Shown: positions 37,525 to 50,039 of the stretch, piece by piece
How the letters are laid out: every line of letters begins with the position of its first letter
Numbering within the stretch: the first letter of the stretch is position 1
Translations under genes and position numbers: made by a program
NCBI RefSeq assembly: GCF_020497125.1
Contig: NC_059089.1
Coordinates: 28,166,282-28,230,281 of the forward strand
Length of the DNA: 64,000 nucleotides
Reading direction: 5' to 3'
Source of the DNA: Mauremys mutica
Lineage: Eukaryota; Chordata; Testudines; Geoemydidae
Notes under the pieces: model-generated
What the model was told of the DNA's origin: nothing
The model's input: only the letters and a program-made list of their open reading frames with translations
Databases searched by the model: none

Positions 37525-38221
37525 TGTAGCAGGGTGGTCACCCCACTCATGCCCTGAAGGGCTTAAAACAGCCCTGGGAGAGGGCTGCAGTGGGGGGAAA
37601 AGCTAGGCTGATTTGGGGAAGCAGCCACAGGTGGGGCCACAACCCAATCAGACCACAGTTGGTCCTATAAGAGGGCTGAGGGCCAGAGACTGAGATTCTC
37701 TCTCTAGCTTTCAGAGAGAGAAGGACCTGGCTGCCTGGGAAGCTGAGAAGGGTATCTAGGGTGGAGCAGTGCTGGGGAAGGGCAGAGGGAGCTGGGGAGC
37801 TCCAGCCTAGCAAAGCCCCAGGCTGCAGGCCAAGCTAAGGGCCCACAAAAGGGTACTAGGGCTGCAGAGGGGCAGCCCAGAAATAGGCAGAGGCGGCTGG
37901 TCCAAACCCCACTTGCCGACAATGAGTGGCATACAGACTGCAGTCTGCCCCAGGAAGCGGGGGCTAGATGGTGACTGGCAGTAGCTACTGAGGCAAGGTG
38001 GGGATAGAGGGTTGGGGGTTCCCCAGGGTGGGGAGACCCAGATTGTGGGTTACTGCGGAGGGCAGAACCCTGACATAGCGGGGCATTGGGGTCCGGGAGG
38101 GACACGGGGCCAGCGGCAGGCGTGACACCGGCCTGCAGAGGGTGCTCCGGAGGGTTGGAGAGCTAATTTCTGAGACAACCAGCAGGAGGCGCTGTGCCAG
38201 TGAGTCATCACCCCCGCCCCA
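37525..38221 (+). mobile_element. Solo LTR (697 bp) inserted in a CR1 copy
   Basis: The unit starts TGTAGCAGGGTGGTCACC and ends GCCCCA, giving TG...CA ends, with a perfect 5-bp target duplication ATGAC at 37520-37524 and 38222-38226. A CCAAT word at 37644-37648 and a TATA-like CTATAAGAG at 37665-37673 make a plausible promoter, which suggests + orientation. No gag or pol sequence adjoins, so it is a solo LTR left by recombination. The last 200 bp are purine- and GC-rich. The host site is a CR1 element: joining the flanks restores the codons for D-D-T-K-L of a reverse-transcriptase motif. I recognise it as a common turtle repeat but cannot name the family. Confidence 0.75.
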
Positions 38222-38914
38222 ATGACACTAAGCTGGGGGAGAGGTAGATACGCTGGAGGGTAAGGATAGGGTCCAGAGTGACCTAGACAAATTGGAGAAT
38301 TGGGCTAAAGAAATCTGATGAGGTTCAGTAAGGACAAGTGCAGAGTCTTGCACTTAGGATGGAAGAATCCCATGCAAAGTGATTATTCCCCTGTATTCAA
38401 CACTGGTGAGGCCACATCTGGAGTATTGCATCCAGTTTTGGGCTCCCCACTACAGAAAGGATGTGGACAAATTGGAGAGAGTCCAGCAGAGGGCAACAAA
38501 AATAATTAGGGGGCTAGGGCACATGACTTACGAGGAGAGGCTGAAGGAGCTGGGGTCATTTAGTCTGCAGAAAAGAGTGAGGGGGGATTTGATAGCAGCC
38601 TTCAACTATCTGAAGGGGGATTCCAAAGAGGACGGAGCTCGGCTGTTCTCAGTGGTGGCAGATGACAGAACAAGGAATAATGGTCTCAAGTTGCAGTGGG
38701 AGAGATCTAGGGTGGATATTAGGAAACACTATTTCACTAGGAGGGTGATGAAGCACTGGAATTGGTTACCTAGGGAGGTAGTGGAATCTCCATCCTTAGA
38801 GGTTTACAAAGCCCTGGATGGGATGATTTAATTGGGGATTGGTCCTGCTTTGAGCAGGGGGTTGGACTGGATGACCTCCTGAGGTCCCTTCCAACCCTGT
38901 GATTCTGTGTCTAC
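38222..38914 (+). mobile_element. CR1 LINE, RT C-terminal part and tail, interrupted by an LTR
   Basis: Directly after the LTR the sequence reads GACACTAAGCTGGGGGAGAG, then GAGGTTCAGTAAGGACAAGTG, the segment after the Asp-Asp motif of CR1 ORF2. A frame at 38379-38831 gives about 150 residues including [18 protein letters not shown] and [20 protein letters not shown], typical of CR1 downstream of the RT core. About 200 bp appear to be missing between ATCCCATGCAAAG and TGATTATTCCCC near 38380. The 3' end is GGACTGGATGACCTCCTGAG and GTGATTCTGTG. Only a short CR1-like sequence is visible left of the LTR (about 37510-37524). A dead relic. Confidence 0.85.
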
Positions 38915-40511
38915 TTGGTATTTATTTGCCCCAGAATGGCTGCTGTAGGGAGCCATACTTTCTTTGTACAATGCCATCTCCAAGGGGATGATGATTTTCC
39001 TTGTTAGTCTTGGGGGTGAAGAAAGCAGAAGTAGAAATGCACAAGAATAAGCTCTATTTTAGGTCTGTCTTGTATGGGAAGTATTCTGATTATCCAAGAG
39101 TCCTAGATGCTAATTCATTCTTAAGGTTTTGAGAATTATCAAATTCACTTATAATTTCTTAGATCTTCCCTTCTATTGTTTGAGTTAAAATGAACCCTTC
39201 AGTAGATGGCTGGCTGGTAACTGGCTCTCCGGAGCTGATATCTGACATTCTTTTAAGGGAACATTGACAATAGCCAGCCAAGAAGGAATGTAAGACGTGG
39301 GTCAATCCTGTCAGAATGGACAGTGCCCTCTAAGACTACAAATATAGCAAAGGAAAATATTAATTTTTAACAAGAATTTTGAAGAACTTTACTAATAAGA
39401 AGGATCATCCGTAGCAATGCTGCCTGTGCACATTTTTAAAACCTGCACCAGTGCAACACAAAACAGGACTCAAATTCCAAAGGTCAAGTTCCCATGACAA
39501 CTGTTAACTTGGATACCTTGAGGGAGATTCAGACTCACCCAAGGCCTATGCCTCACAGAAGCCCCGTCTTTTGCCCTAGAGGAGAATTTCACTCGTGCGC
39601 ATGTACTGTATATTAAGCAAACTTTTAACGGAAGAAGCAATATGCAAAACTGCTGTACATCCTGTGTGCAATGGGGCTGGGATTATGTTGCTGTGGGAAC
39701 CTTCATTTTTCTAATTACTTGACTTTTTAGCTGTTCCATTCCCAGCTTAATGCAGCCCTGAAAAATATGTAGGAGCAACAAGGTCTCTGAAAAGCTTTGC
39801 CTGTTAGAGTGATTTAAATGCCGTTAACCAATGTGCAGGGTCATGGTGTTTCCTTTGTTTTTAAACTGTATCCCTGCCATTGTGAGTAATGCTTACACCA
39901 TCCAGCCTGGGGTCCCCTTTTTATGGTGAAACACTAGCTTTTAGCTTTGGAAAAAGAATTGCCTTGCCCATCCTCCAGCATCCCTCTGTTTTCTCTGTTC
40001 ACGGTGTTGCTGGGTACAGTCGATTGCAGCGCAGTTGGTCTATAAGGAACATTTGAACCTCTGGCAGAACGAAAGCTCAAACATTGCAGGGCTTGGCCTG
40101 GGAGTTGCTAACAACTTTTGGAAGTGGCCATTGGAATACAGACCCTTAGCTCGGCACTGTTCCCTCACAGACTGCCACGTGCTCTAGAAAAGCACCAGGA
40201 AAAGAGAATCAAAGGTTGTGGATTATGATTATTTTCAGCGCAATGTTGGAGCAGGGGCATAGAATTAAAAGCTGCCTTCCAATTTCATTTAACTTCATTA
40301 TGAAATTAACTGGCTGCTAGTAAATCGCAGTTCAGCATCGTCTCCCGCTGCCCTTTGAGTGAATCGCACCCATAGACAAGTACCAACACGCAGCACCTCC
40401 CAAGCAGATAGTAGCTGCAGCTCTGGTCATTGTTTCCTTGTCTTTGTTCTGCTCACTCATCGTGTAGCAAAGACGTCCTCATATGGAATTCACATCCGCA
40501 TTGATTAAACC

Positions 40512-40744
40512 AGCAAAGAGTCCTGTGGCACCTTATAGACTAACAGACGTACTGGAGCATGAGCTTTCGTGGGTGAATACCCACTTCATCAGATACATGC
40601 ATGCATTTCCACTACATGCATCCAACGAAGTGGGTATTCACCCACGAAAGCTCATGCTCCAATACGTCTGTTAGTCTATAAGGTGCCACAAGACTCTTTG
40701 CTGCTTTTACAGATCCAGACTAACACGGCTACCCCTCTGATAAG
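40512..40744. mobile_element. Inverted dimer of the GTGGCACC retroposon with 10-bp target duplication
   Basis: Two units of the family at 4095-4215 lie head to head. The 76-bp arms at 40512-40587 and 40627-40702 are reverse complements with about two mismatches and are separated by a 39-bp loop containing TGCATGCA. The right unit is longer and runs to the family's front end (GGCTACCCCTCTGATAAG in reverse). A perfect 10-bp duplication TGATTAAACC at 40502-40511 and 40745-40754 frames the whole dimer, so it probably inserted as one piece. Any transcript would fold into a strong hairpin. Confidence 0.8.
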
Positions 40745-43700
40745 TGATTAAACCCTCACCCTCCCTTGTGAATTACCAGAAACTTCATTTCAGTGCTAAT
40801 GGTGATTTGAAAAAAATACACTTGAGGGCTGGATTCTGCCACCCACACTTGCACTAACATCTAATTGTGCAAAGCAGCGCCACTAACGTCCGTGTAGCTA
40901 CTCGCGGGGTGATGGGGGTAGAGTCTGGCCCTACATGGCAGTGGGTCCCAAGGTGATAGTGTGCCACGCCTTGATTGCCTGTTCAATGGATACAAGACTG
41001 AAGCCACCAACCCCAGCTGTCAAGTTCTAGGAGACTGGCTGGTGTGCTGGGCTAGCTGAGGGTTACTAGGGGGCGCTGTGCTGGGGAAAAGGGAGGTGGG
41101 GGTGACTCTTGCATTCAGTGACTCCATTCTGCCCCACACCCACATCCCAGCGGCTTCCTCATCTCCCTGCAGTCTCTTGTGCTTTGTTGTTAATGATTAT
41201 TTAGGCTGTAGTATTGCCCAGAGTGTGCTGGGGGAAATCCTTGCCCACAAAATGTAAATATGAGCATTAATTGAACATAACTCAATATTGTGGTGGGATC
41301 AAATATCCCAATATCAAACATGCTGTTAGCCATCTGGATTCAGATCCCTGCAAGGAAATTTGGGCTTTTGCCCCCAAAATTGCTAGAAACGCTCACAAAA
41401 CTGGGCTTGGAAAAAGTACTTATAAAAAACCCAGCATTTTAAATCTCTCTCGCATGGTGTCTCATGTTGGAACAGTTGTGGTCCCACCTGCGCTTTGTGT
41501 ATTGATGTTAAATCTCCAGAAATCAACAGGTGGGGGCGAGGTGCAGGACTCTTCAGATCAGTGGTGACACCCAGGGGCACATTTACTTTGTCAGGGAACA
41601 GAATAGTTCAGGTGTGAAGTCAGGATAAAGATTCCAGCTGAAACCCCTTTGTTTTGTTAGGAGATTGGTTGGAGAGCAGCCTGCTTCCAGCTGGGCTCCA
41701 GTTCTGTTCCACACAATGTGCATTCTGCAGACTGGCCCCACACTCTCCAAACAGCTGACCCTTGTATCAAACACAGGCACGGGGCTGGTAGGAAAAAAAC
41801 ACTTCACTTTCTCCCCCTTCCTTGCCCCCAGTACCGGTCTGGTGGAGGGACAGACAATGACAGCTTAGTGCATTGTTTGTTCAAACTCTCCTGAATCCGT
41901 AAGTATTTCAAATCCTCGACTTCTAGGGCTTGCCTATACAAAGAACAGCTGAATGAGCTCATTGTTTTCTGATTTTTCCCTTTAATGTATTTTACAAACA
42001 GCCTAGTGACGGGCCTGACACGCTGATTCCTATGTATGCTGCTTTCACTTTGGGATTACAGCATTAATAACATACTTCCATGCATCATGCCATTTTTAAG
42101 CATGATCGTTATGATAAAGGGCATATACTTAATTACAGGCCTGCTTAATTACAGCTCTGTTGAAGCTCGTTTGTTTAGGAGAATGCTAATTGCGCTACTG
42201 AGCCTTTGGCACATCCTTACTTTCATCTGCTGGGTTTCTCTGTACTGTGTATCAGCGTTTTTTTAACTACAGTCTCAAAGACTGAGGGAGCCTAGTGATG
42301 CATTTCTGAGGCTATTTTGCTGTGTTAGAGGAACAAACAGACGAGTGTTGGGTTATTTCTTTAATTTCTTTAACAAAATCCATTGTCTGGCTGACCAAAG
42401 CATCTCTCTGCCAGGGTAAGAAGTGCTGCTAGTCTCCCAGGTTTGAGAACTTGCTTGGCTCTGTGGCACTGTTTCTCATCTGTATATTTTGTTTGTTGTA
42501 ACACTGTGGCTGTGTGTTGCTGCCACACAGCGCCTTGCCTCCATCTGAGTTGGTTTGTCAAAGAAAACTTATATAAAGTGCATGTCAAATGTTAAATGTA
42601 TGAAAATCTTCCTACAGCCAACGTCCATGTTGGCTGACGTTAGGCACACAAACCAAAGAGTTGCAAGAATCCTGGCCATTTCAAATCAGAGCCCAAGAAA
42701 CACTGCCTTGGGTCCGATGCTTTCCGGAAGAAAACCTGTTTGGGGTTAAGATAGAGGCCACTGCAAGCATTAAACTTGTTTTGGGGACATGGTCACGTCG
42801 TCTTTTTCTCAGAGTTGAAATGGAAAGATGCTAAAAGGATCGAAGCAAATAACCGGTGTGGATAAATTGTAAAGCCTATTCGAGGCTCAGTGTGCTGGTT
42901 TGGACACGTGCCTTTTTCAGAATTTTATGGGAATTGCTGAGAGATGCAGGTTCCAGAAATAAACTAGCTCACCTGGGCTACAGTGCCTTTCAGAGCTTTC
43001 TTTGAGGGTTGCAAAGGAAGTGACAGTACAACACAGATCCTTATCGTGGTTTAAAAGAGGAGACGACCCAAAGCATATGCAAAACCCACTCCCTGTTCCT
43101 AAGGTCGTGCTGCAAACCAAGAGTGCCAGGGCAGTGTGACTCAAGGCTGCTACCGGAGGTGTCTCGGATACTCTGATTTCATTGGCATCCACTTCCAGTG
43201 GACTGTGTTTAGTGCATTATATTTGCATTTGGTTTTTTCCTGTCTAGTGTTTTCATCAGTAGTGGACTGGCAAGGGAAGGTCATTTCTCCTGATGGTCTG
43301 GGAGGCTCCATTTCATCTCTAGTGTCAGAATGTTTTTTAAAGGATTGCAAACAAGTTTCTAAGTCTCTTTTCCAAACCTCCCCCTGTAAGTCTGCCTGTG
43401 GGATGCTTATCGCCTTGTGTTCTAGGGGACAGAACCCATCTTGTCCTCTGAACCAAACATTTGATTTTTCTCTCACTAAGAAAAAGTGCTACATCCCGAG
43501 GGCTCTTTTTTTATGTAGCAGTTTATATGCAAACTGTTACTACACAGTAGGTGGCAAGTGGAAGTCTGTCCTTTTAAGCCATCTGCATTTGTTTTGGGCT
43601 CCAGACGCTGCCCCTCTTGAGAGTCCAACCAAGATGGGAGCAAATTCATAGAACACAGTGTATGAAATTGTGCCAATGGCCAGAATGAGACTGGATGTTA

Positions 43701-43916
43701 TCATGGATATACCTCACTGCCCCCCTGTGCTTTGAACTGGCAGGACAATTGGGAGAGTCAACAGACTGGTCTGCCCTGATTGATTTTTTACCCTGGTATG
43801 TTATTGCCAAATGTCGATGCGATTCATACATGGTATGTTTCTGGAAACGCAGTAAGTTATTGGACATCAGAATATCGATGTAAGATTTCAACTCTCTGTT
43901 CATCTGTATTTTTCAG

Positions 43917-43972
43917 CCATGGATGGAGTGCCTTTTATGATCTCAGATAAGTTTGCCTGCGCTCCTGAAGGG
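43917..43972 (+). CDS. MVB12B: MVB12B internal exon, start of the UMA domain
   Basis: This 56-bp exon follows TTTTTCAG and precedes GTAAGTTA. CC completes the Ala codon opened at 7024, then the frame reads MDGVPFMISDKFACAPEG with phase 0 at the end. These residues open the UMA domain (UBAP1-MVB12-associated), the part of MVB12 and UBAP1 proteins that joins the ESCRT-I core. The human protein has a very similar segment (VPFMISEKF as I remember it). The exon is tiny and follows a 36.9-kb intron with a strong pyrimidine tract. Skipping it would shift the frame (56 is not a multiple of 3) and remove the UMA start. Confidence 0.95.
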
Positions 43973-46325
43973 GTAAGTTACTGTCATCATTCTCTAGGGT
44001 AAAGCTCACCCTCATGTGGAGGGCACTCACAAGGCATAAGCACCAGTTAAGCTTGTGGAACATAATTGGTGCATAGTCCTGGTGCTGGCCGCCTGTACGA
44101 GGGTGAATTTCACCATAGTGACTGTAGATGCACCTGAGAACACTTTTGTTTGACGTGTGGCTGGCTGTTTAGATTGTTTCACCAGATCATTTCTAAAAGT
44201 AAATTCCTCTATTAGCTGAACCCTTGATCACTGTCAAGATTGAGGTGATCATGAGTAAATTCCTGGCTGCATTGAGACTGTCTGTATATGTTTAAAAAAA
44301 AAAAAAAGAAGCAAATACCTGGTTTTCCAAGTCTAAGTTAAATCTGTTATCCCTTCCCTGCATAGGGGTGGCCCTGTTCTTTCAGATCCCAGAAGGTGAG
44401 TACAATGCTAATGACACTGTGACTACTGCAGACACTCACTGAGAGTTAGAGATATTGCAGGGTTCTTTTCATCCCTGCTCTTCATAACTCCACAGAGAGC
44501 GGTGCCAAGCTGCGGTGAGACCTTGCACAAGTGTGGTATAAGGCTGGTAAGGCACCTTCAAGCCCTCCCCAGTAGCAAAGATGGCAGGGCTGCCATCGCC
44601 CATGAATACTGGATCGAACCAGCACAGTACTGTAATTTGTGTTTAAAAATTAGGGGTTTTCAGTTCTTTGGTGGGAGCCCTGGACATTCCATTGGGGGTC
44701 TGGCCTGTTGCTGCTGAGCCAAAGTAAAATCGTTCCCAGTCTGCATCTTCGTTAGAACTGGCAGCCCGGCTTTCCCAGTACCTGATGTGCTGGTCGCGGT
44801 GTCATCAAAATGTTGCTCTGGGACTGCACTTACAGCTGAGAGTCCTGGGCGGTGCCTCCATTCTAATGAAACACAATACGCATCACTTACATCTTTCTGG
44901 GAGCTGCTTAATCTTGAAAAATGCTTGTGATTTTGCACGTGGAGTGCAAGTAACTTTAGCTGACCCAAGGTAGCTTGGTTGCCATGGCTATGCTGGCAGG
45001 ATTCCAGTTTCTGTGGAGAGAGGCTGTGCTGTCCTGTTTACCAATTCCAGTCTAGAAAGTTTAAAGAGGTTGTTATGTCCTAATGATACAACAGCTGGAC
45101 CTCCGCTGGGGTCCAGGCAATAGAAACGTGGCTAGAAAAATGTTTTTAGTATTCATGTTTCCCTCTGGTTTGAGAGATTATATATGCCAAAGTGTATCAA
45201 GTGCAGCAGCAAAGCGAGATTGTGTTTCCATGTACAGAATACTGCCAACTGAATTTTGAAGTGGACATAGTGCTGGTGATGAATTTAGGGTCTGCATTGA
45301 CAGCCCTGCTGATTCGGCACAGGTGGTGACAGTGTAAGCTTCTCACGCTACCCTGCACTGAGGTTTCTGAACTCAGATCTGTGTCTGTTTCTGAAGGGAG
45401 AGGACTCGTGTCCTGTTCAGTTCAGGATGTATCTGCTGCGATGGGCAGCAGGGGGTGCTGGTTAGTTCCTGATGTGGTGGTGTGTTTTGTGAACACCTGT
45501 CCATAGGAATGGATTCCATAGAGAGTCCCAAATAAGTGCCTTTTAAAGACTTTGGAGTACTGCTCACCTGGTACTTATTTAAGACTGTAATCTAGAGCGG
45601 AAAAGCTCCACATCCCATTACCATTCCCCTAATCCAGCCACTATCTCAAGCAATGTCTCTTGAAAAATTGGTGTACAAGAAACTATTACTGAAAACACGG
45701 AACTGCCTTCTGTGTCTTGTTCTTCACGTCCTGTGTCTGCTGTTACATCTTTTTTGTTTCGCGATTATAGAAACTCCAGATAAAATGTGATGGTTTTGCA
45801 GCCATTGCTGTCTGAAAAGGATCGTTTGTGCGTTGTTCATCCCTTCCACTCACGTTCCCAGAGAACTGGAATCCCCCTGCAGTTAAGAGAGATGCAGAGA
45901 GCCATTAGACCAGGCTAATCCTTCCTTAAATTCCTGTGACACCATTGCCACCAGATGATCAGTGTGGTCAGGCTTTTCCACAGCTAATGCCTCTCCTGCT
46001 TATGGCCCCACTGCCATCTAAAATCCAGGGTGTGTTACACACTGTGGTACAATAGCAGTTGTTCTATGTCAGGAAGACAGCGAAGGATTTACCAGTTTTA
46101 AATTACCCTGTCAAGAATGGTAAATAATCCTGGTTAGTTATAAGCAAGCATTGCAATCACTGCCCATGGTCCACCTGCCTCTGTGTCGGTGTGGTGTATT
46201 GGGGAAAAGGGTTACATCGATTTTTATAGCTGGGGCCTCTGACTCTCCAGTGACAGAGAATGTATCTGCTGAATTATTCTAAAAACTAAATAGCATGTTT
46301 CTGGGGTCTTTGGGGGTTTTTTTAG
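43973..46325 (+). other. MVB12B: MVB12B intron (2.4 kb)
   Basis: It runs from donor GTAAGTTA to acceptor GGGTTTTTTTAG. A 14-base A run lies at about 44294-44307. I see no repeat family or exon in it; several open frames of 60-100 codons on both strands have no family resemblance. Confidence 0.85.
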
Positions 46326-46385
46326 ATGCAGCAAGTTGATCTCTTGGGCATCACAATCAAATCCCTGGCAGAAATCGAAAAGGAG
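46326..46385 (+). CDS. MVB12B: MVB12B internal exon, core of the UMA domain
   Basis: Exactly 60 bp or 20 codons, phase 0 at both ends, between GTTTTTTTAG and GTAAGTGG. It reads MQQVDL followed by LGITIKSLAEIEKE. The LLGITIKSLAEIEKEY segment is the most conserved part of the MVB12B UMA domain in my memory of vertebrate proteins. Because the exon is symmetric, skipping it would keep the frame but remove the core of the ESCRT-I docking region. Confidence 0.96.
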
Positions 46386-48459
46386 GTAAGTGGCCCTGTG
46401 GGACTCTGAGCACAGGCACAGCCAAATCTGTGCTCACATAGCTGTAAGGTTTCCTCCCTTATGGAAAGAGTTTAGCTTGCTTTGCCAGGTCACTGCTGGT
46501 GGATAAAGTCAACATTAAGTTAAGCCAAACAGTAAGCTCAAAATTACAAATGCCTTTTTTGATTTGCACCAGAAGAAGCTTTAAGCATTGAATCTAACAG
46601 CAAAATCTGCACCCTCCATTTAATTCCAGATGTCTCTCTTGTTTAACCTTTCTTTCTCGCTTATTAACAAACTACGTGTTTTCCCAAACAGGGCACTGTT
46701 TGTGTGAGGTTGCCTCTTCCATTTCAGGAAGCAATTGAACTCAATTAAGCAGTGCCAGGTAAACTGCTTCATAATTTTTCAGTTTGATGGTGAACATAAC
46801 TTGTCACCAGGAGCAAATAGGCTGAGATTTTAGAGAATGTGAACCTTCCAAAAGAGAGAGAGGATCAAACCTGAGTATTGTCCACCTCTAGCTTTGTGTA
46901 ATTGCTGTTTTCCTAAGGCAGTGTTTTAGTGTGTGCATACGCTGTACCGCAGGATGGTAAGCAGTCAGTCAGAGGCAGCTTCCCTTTGAGAGGAATATTT
47001 GTCTTAAAGATGGAGCTGGTGGAACCATGTTCCTTTGGGATTCCCTTTTTATGTTATCAGCTAACAGGTTCCTGTACTGAAGGATGGCTGGAATGAAGGC
47101 AAAGTGAATCAATGTGGCACAGCAAAATTTCTGAACCTGTCATAGCCAACGCAGAAAAACAGTTGACTACTCCTTTTATCTTTGATTTGTAGTATGTCAT
47201 AAAAATGGAAGGAGTGTCACATGCAGATTATAGGTTACTTTACAACAAAACGCAGTGGTTTATTACTCAAGTATTTTTATGGGAAGTTAGGAATTCTCAT
47301 GTTTATTTCCATAATAAGGAAGACTCTATTTATAAGCTAGCAAATCTTCAGGAACAATGTATTCAGGTTTAAGGTGTATCCAGATTGTGAATAATTCCTT
47401 GCCCTGACACATAGCAGGGTTTAGAGCCAGGCGATCTGGTTGTGGAATATCTCAGAGTATCCCATGCGTCATCTCCCCCATGGAAATGTGTATCAGTGAC
47501 AAGCCAGCTCAAATCCTAGAGCCTTGCTGTTCTGTACCATCTCAGTCACCTGCTCCTCCGGGGCACTTGCATGCAGATAGCATATAAGATAATAGGTTAA
47601 TACTTTTATTTTCCTTTTCTTACTGAGAAATGGCAGAGTGAGGGTATAGAGTAGTTTCCCTGTTTGAGGGCATACATGAGATATTCCTGGTGCACAGGGA
47701 TGAACTTTACTCTGGGTGAAAAGCAGAACAGCTTGGTCCATGCAAAGCCTGACTAGTGCCAGGTGCTGCTGCCCCACCCGACGTGAGCCTGAACTGTTAG
47801 CATCTGTTGCTAAGATCAGCAGCAACAGTGTTTTAGTTGGTAGGTTTTGTCCATCCTGCTAGCATGAGAGATTAAGAAGATGTTAGATTTCAGCATCAAG
47901 GTTTGAAGCCCAGCACCATGTGCAAGATCTTGGATGGGGGAGAGCCCTCCAGACATGGAAGCACTGTTCCAAAGAGTCACAGATTACAAAGCCTTTTCAG
48001 CGTACCACCCCCCGGCCAGGTTATGTGAGGGAACGTGAGTGTCACTCTCATTTTGTGCTGCAATGAAAGGGAGCCATCCATCCCAACACCCCCTTCTCCC
48101 ATCACAGGCCGCATGTGTTTCAGAGTAATGAAAAGTTTAATTATGCAGCCCATATTCCTTGATGAAGCATCTTGTCTGCATACAGAGAGATGTGCATATA
48201 AATATTGTGAATTTCTGTGTAGCTTTATTTCCCTTGCAAGCAATAGCTCCATTACAGCAAACCTGCTGGATTTCCAACCGCAGTAAGAGCATTTTCCCTG
48301 GAGCTGCATGCCGCACAGAAATATTCCCAAAGAATTCCAGGAATGATTATTCATTTTATATAGTGGAATATGCCAACTGTACCAGCCATTCTCCAGGCTG
48401 TGATAACAGCCTTCTCCTTTACATGAACAAATCAAACTTTCAGCTCTTTGGGGGAAATG

Positions 48460-48706
48460 TTGTAGTTGCGGGAGCACCTAGAGACTCCCATCTGGATGAG
48501 GGTGCTGTTGTGCTGGGCATTGTGGAGACAGTCCCTGCCAGAAGGAGTTTACACTCTAAATAGAGAAGACAAACCAAAAGGTGGAAGGGTCGCTTGGCAA
48601 AGAGAGGAGAAGCAACTTGTCCAAGGTCAGCCAGCAGGTCAGTGGCAAAGCCAGGAGTGGATCCAAATCTCCTGACATCCAGGAGAGTGTCCTGGTCACT
48701 AGAGCA
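48460..48706 (-). repeat. MIR-like SINE, nearly full length
   Basis: On the plus strand the words run GGAGCACCTAGAGACTCCC, GACAGTCCCTGCCAGAAG, GTTTACACTCTAAATAGAG, CAACTTGTCCAAGGTCAGC, CAGCAGGTCAGTGGCAAAG and CTGGTCACTAGAGCA. This is the reverse complement of a MIR-type SINE (CTTGGGCAAGTC core, tRNA-like head at the right end) with the long tail seen in reptilian copies. Confidence 0.75.
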
Positions 48707-49069
48707 CAGTTCACTTCTTGGGAGGGAGGGGGGACATTTATACATCCAGAAAAGATTCTGCTGTTCCCGCCTTCAGCTCCAGGAAGGGATTTTGTGCTTG
48801 TTTGTCATGCACTGCATGTGCCCCTGCATAGCGAGACCTGTGTCATAATGCATTGGTAACGAATCCCCAGAAGGTGATGGTCTCAACAAGTTAAACTATC
48901 AGGTGAGAGTGACACATACGGCCAGTGAAGAGGGCCCTCAGCCCCATTCATGCCCAGAACTCCACAGACTGTCGAGAGCAATTTATCAGACAGCTCAATA
49001 TTGCCTTAAACCTCCATGCTGTAACATAGTTAACAATAAAGCATGACCATTGGCCTCCCAGCTCTTTTC

Positions 49070-49650
49070 AGCGCAAGCTTTCGACAGAATGCACCACTCA
49101 GTTTTAACTTGGCGTTTAGCTAAAAGTCTAGTGAGAGTCTAATTAGCAAAGTGAACATCTAATATTAATCATTCTCTTCAAATTGACAAGGAAGGCAGTT
49201 CATTTAACCACTTAATTGCTACAGGTTTTCATAGGCTGCTCTTTGCAAACATTTTAATGAAGAAGTTGTAAATCTACAAGAGTTTAAAATCTTAATTTTA
49301 TACAGAAATATTTTTCCTTGTTCTCCTGTTTGTAGTCAATTCTCCAGAGTGTAGTCACATGAAATGTTCTTTAAATGAACATATTTGCTAACTGGCATGA
49401 TTTCAGTTTTTAAAACATTGGTTCCAGCAATTAGACATTTTTTTCTGTTCCCAAATGACTAGAGAAATTCGTCTTGATTATAATTGCTCTTAGCCACGCA
49501 TATCTAATTTGTGTCTTTTTAAGTGTTAATTAGTAAACAGTTTGAGCTGACATCTTTATGTGTTTGTGTGTTGAAAAATGAGGCTTATTGCTTATTTAGC
49601 TTGGGGCTGATAGTGCTGGCTGTGACATCACGACATTGAGGTAAAATTAA
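49070..49650. promoter_or_regulatory. AT-rich candidate conserved noncoding stretch
   Basis: About 580 bp without repeats, with homeodomain-like words (TCTAATTAGCAAAG, ATATTAATCATTC, CACTTAATTGCTAC, GTTAATTAGTAAAC). It stands out from neighbouring sequence by composition. Function and conservation are guesses from the look of the sequence. Confidence 0.25.
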
Positions 49651-50039
49651 TGAAGACATGTTTGCCAATTAAAAAGCTTTCGTGGAGAAGACGACTTCTT
49701 GACACATCCTCCCTTGTACAGATTCCATTTGAACATGGGAGCTGTGTGCCATAGATCATTTTCTTTATAAGGTGAATAAGGCAGGAGTTCCTTATGTTTT
49801 TGGCATCTAAATACCCATTTCTCAGTTGCCTAGGCAGCAAATTTCCTTAGCCCTGTATCACATGTATTCACTTTTCTTTTTTTCAACTGCCTTTTGTAAA
49901 GGTTAACTTTAAAGAATAGCAGGTTTTGTCACAAAGAAATTTGTGGTCTTGTAGCACCATCTAGTGATGTAACATTTTATTGCGGCTAGAAAATAACTTG
50001 GCTTGCCACTTCTCTGATCAGTAGTAAATATTTATAATA

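Larger units (their letters stand above)
7025..43916 (+). other. MVB12B: Giant intron of MVB12B (36.9 kb)
   Basis: The donor is GTAAGC and the acceptor is CTGTATTTTTCAG. No other exon could be supported inside it. It contains CR1 pieces at 8237-8531, 11340-11461, 12432-12973, 35909-36060 and 38222-38914; MIR-like pieces near 31745-31820 and 33320-33410; TIR elements at 26696-27089 and 28583-28707; LTR-like elements at 30969-31611 and 37525-38221; and a retroposon dimer at 40512-40744. The parts at about 13.0-20.1 kb, 29.0-30.9 kb, 32.0-35.9 kb and 41.0-43.9 kb show only short simple repeats and no feature I recognise. The block at 20.15-24.62 kb looks like regulatory DNA and is listed separately. 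Confidence 0.9.

Noticed and set aside
38379..38831. 150-codon open frame
   Set aside because: C-terminal part of a CR1 ORF2, with an internal deletion and an LTR insertion upstream.
40502..40754. Palindrome considered as a hAT or mariner element
   Set aside because: The direct flanks are 10 bp and the arms are two units of a family that elsewhere shows 12-bp duplications, which fits retroposition better.
43136..43651. 171-codon open frame, the second longest in the window
   Set aside because: No recognisable domain, no matching splice signals, and it lies in the giant intron just before an MVB12B exon; composition is that of noncoding DNA.
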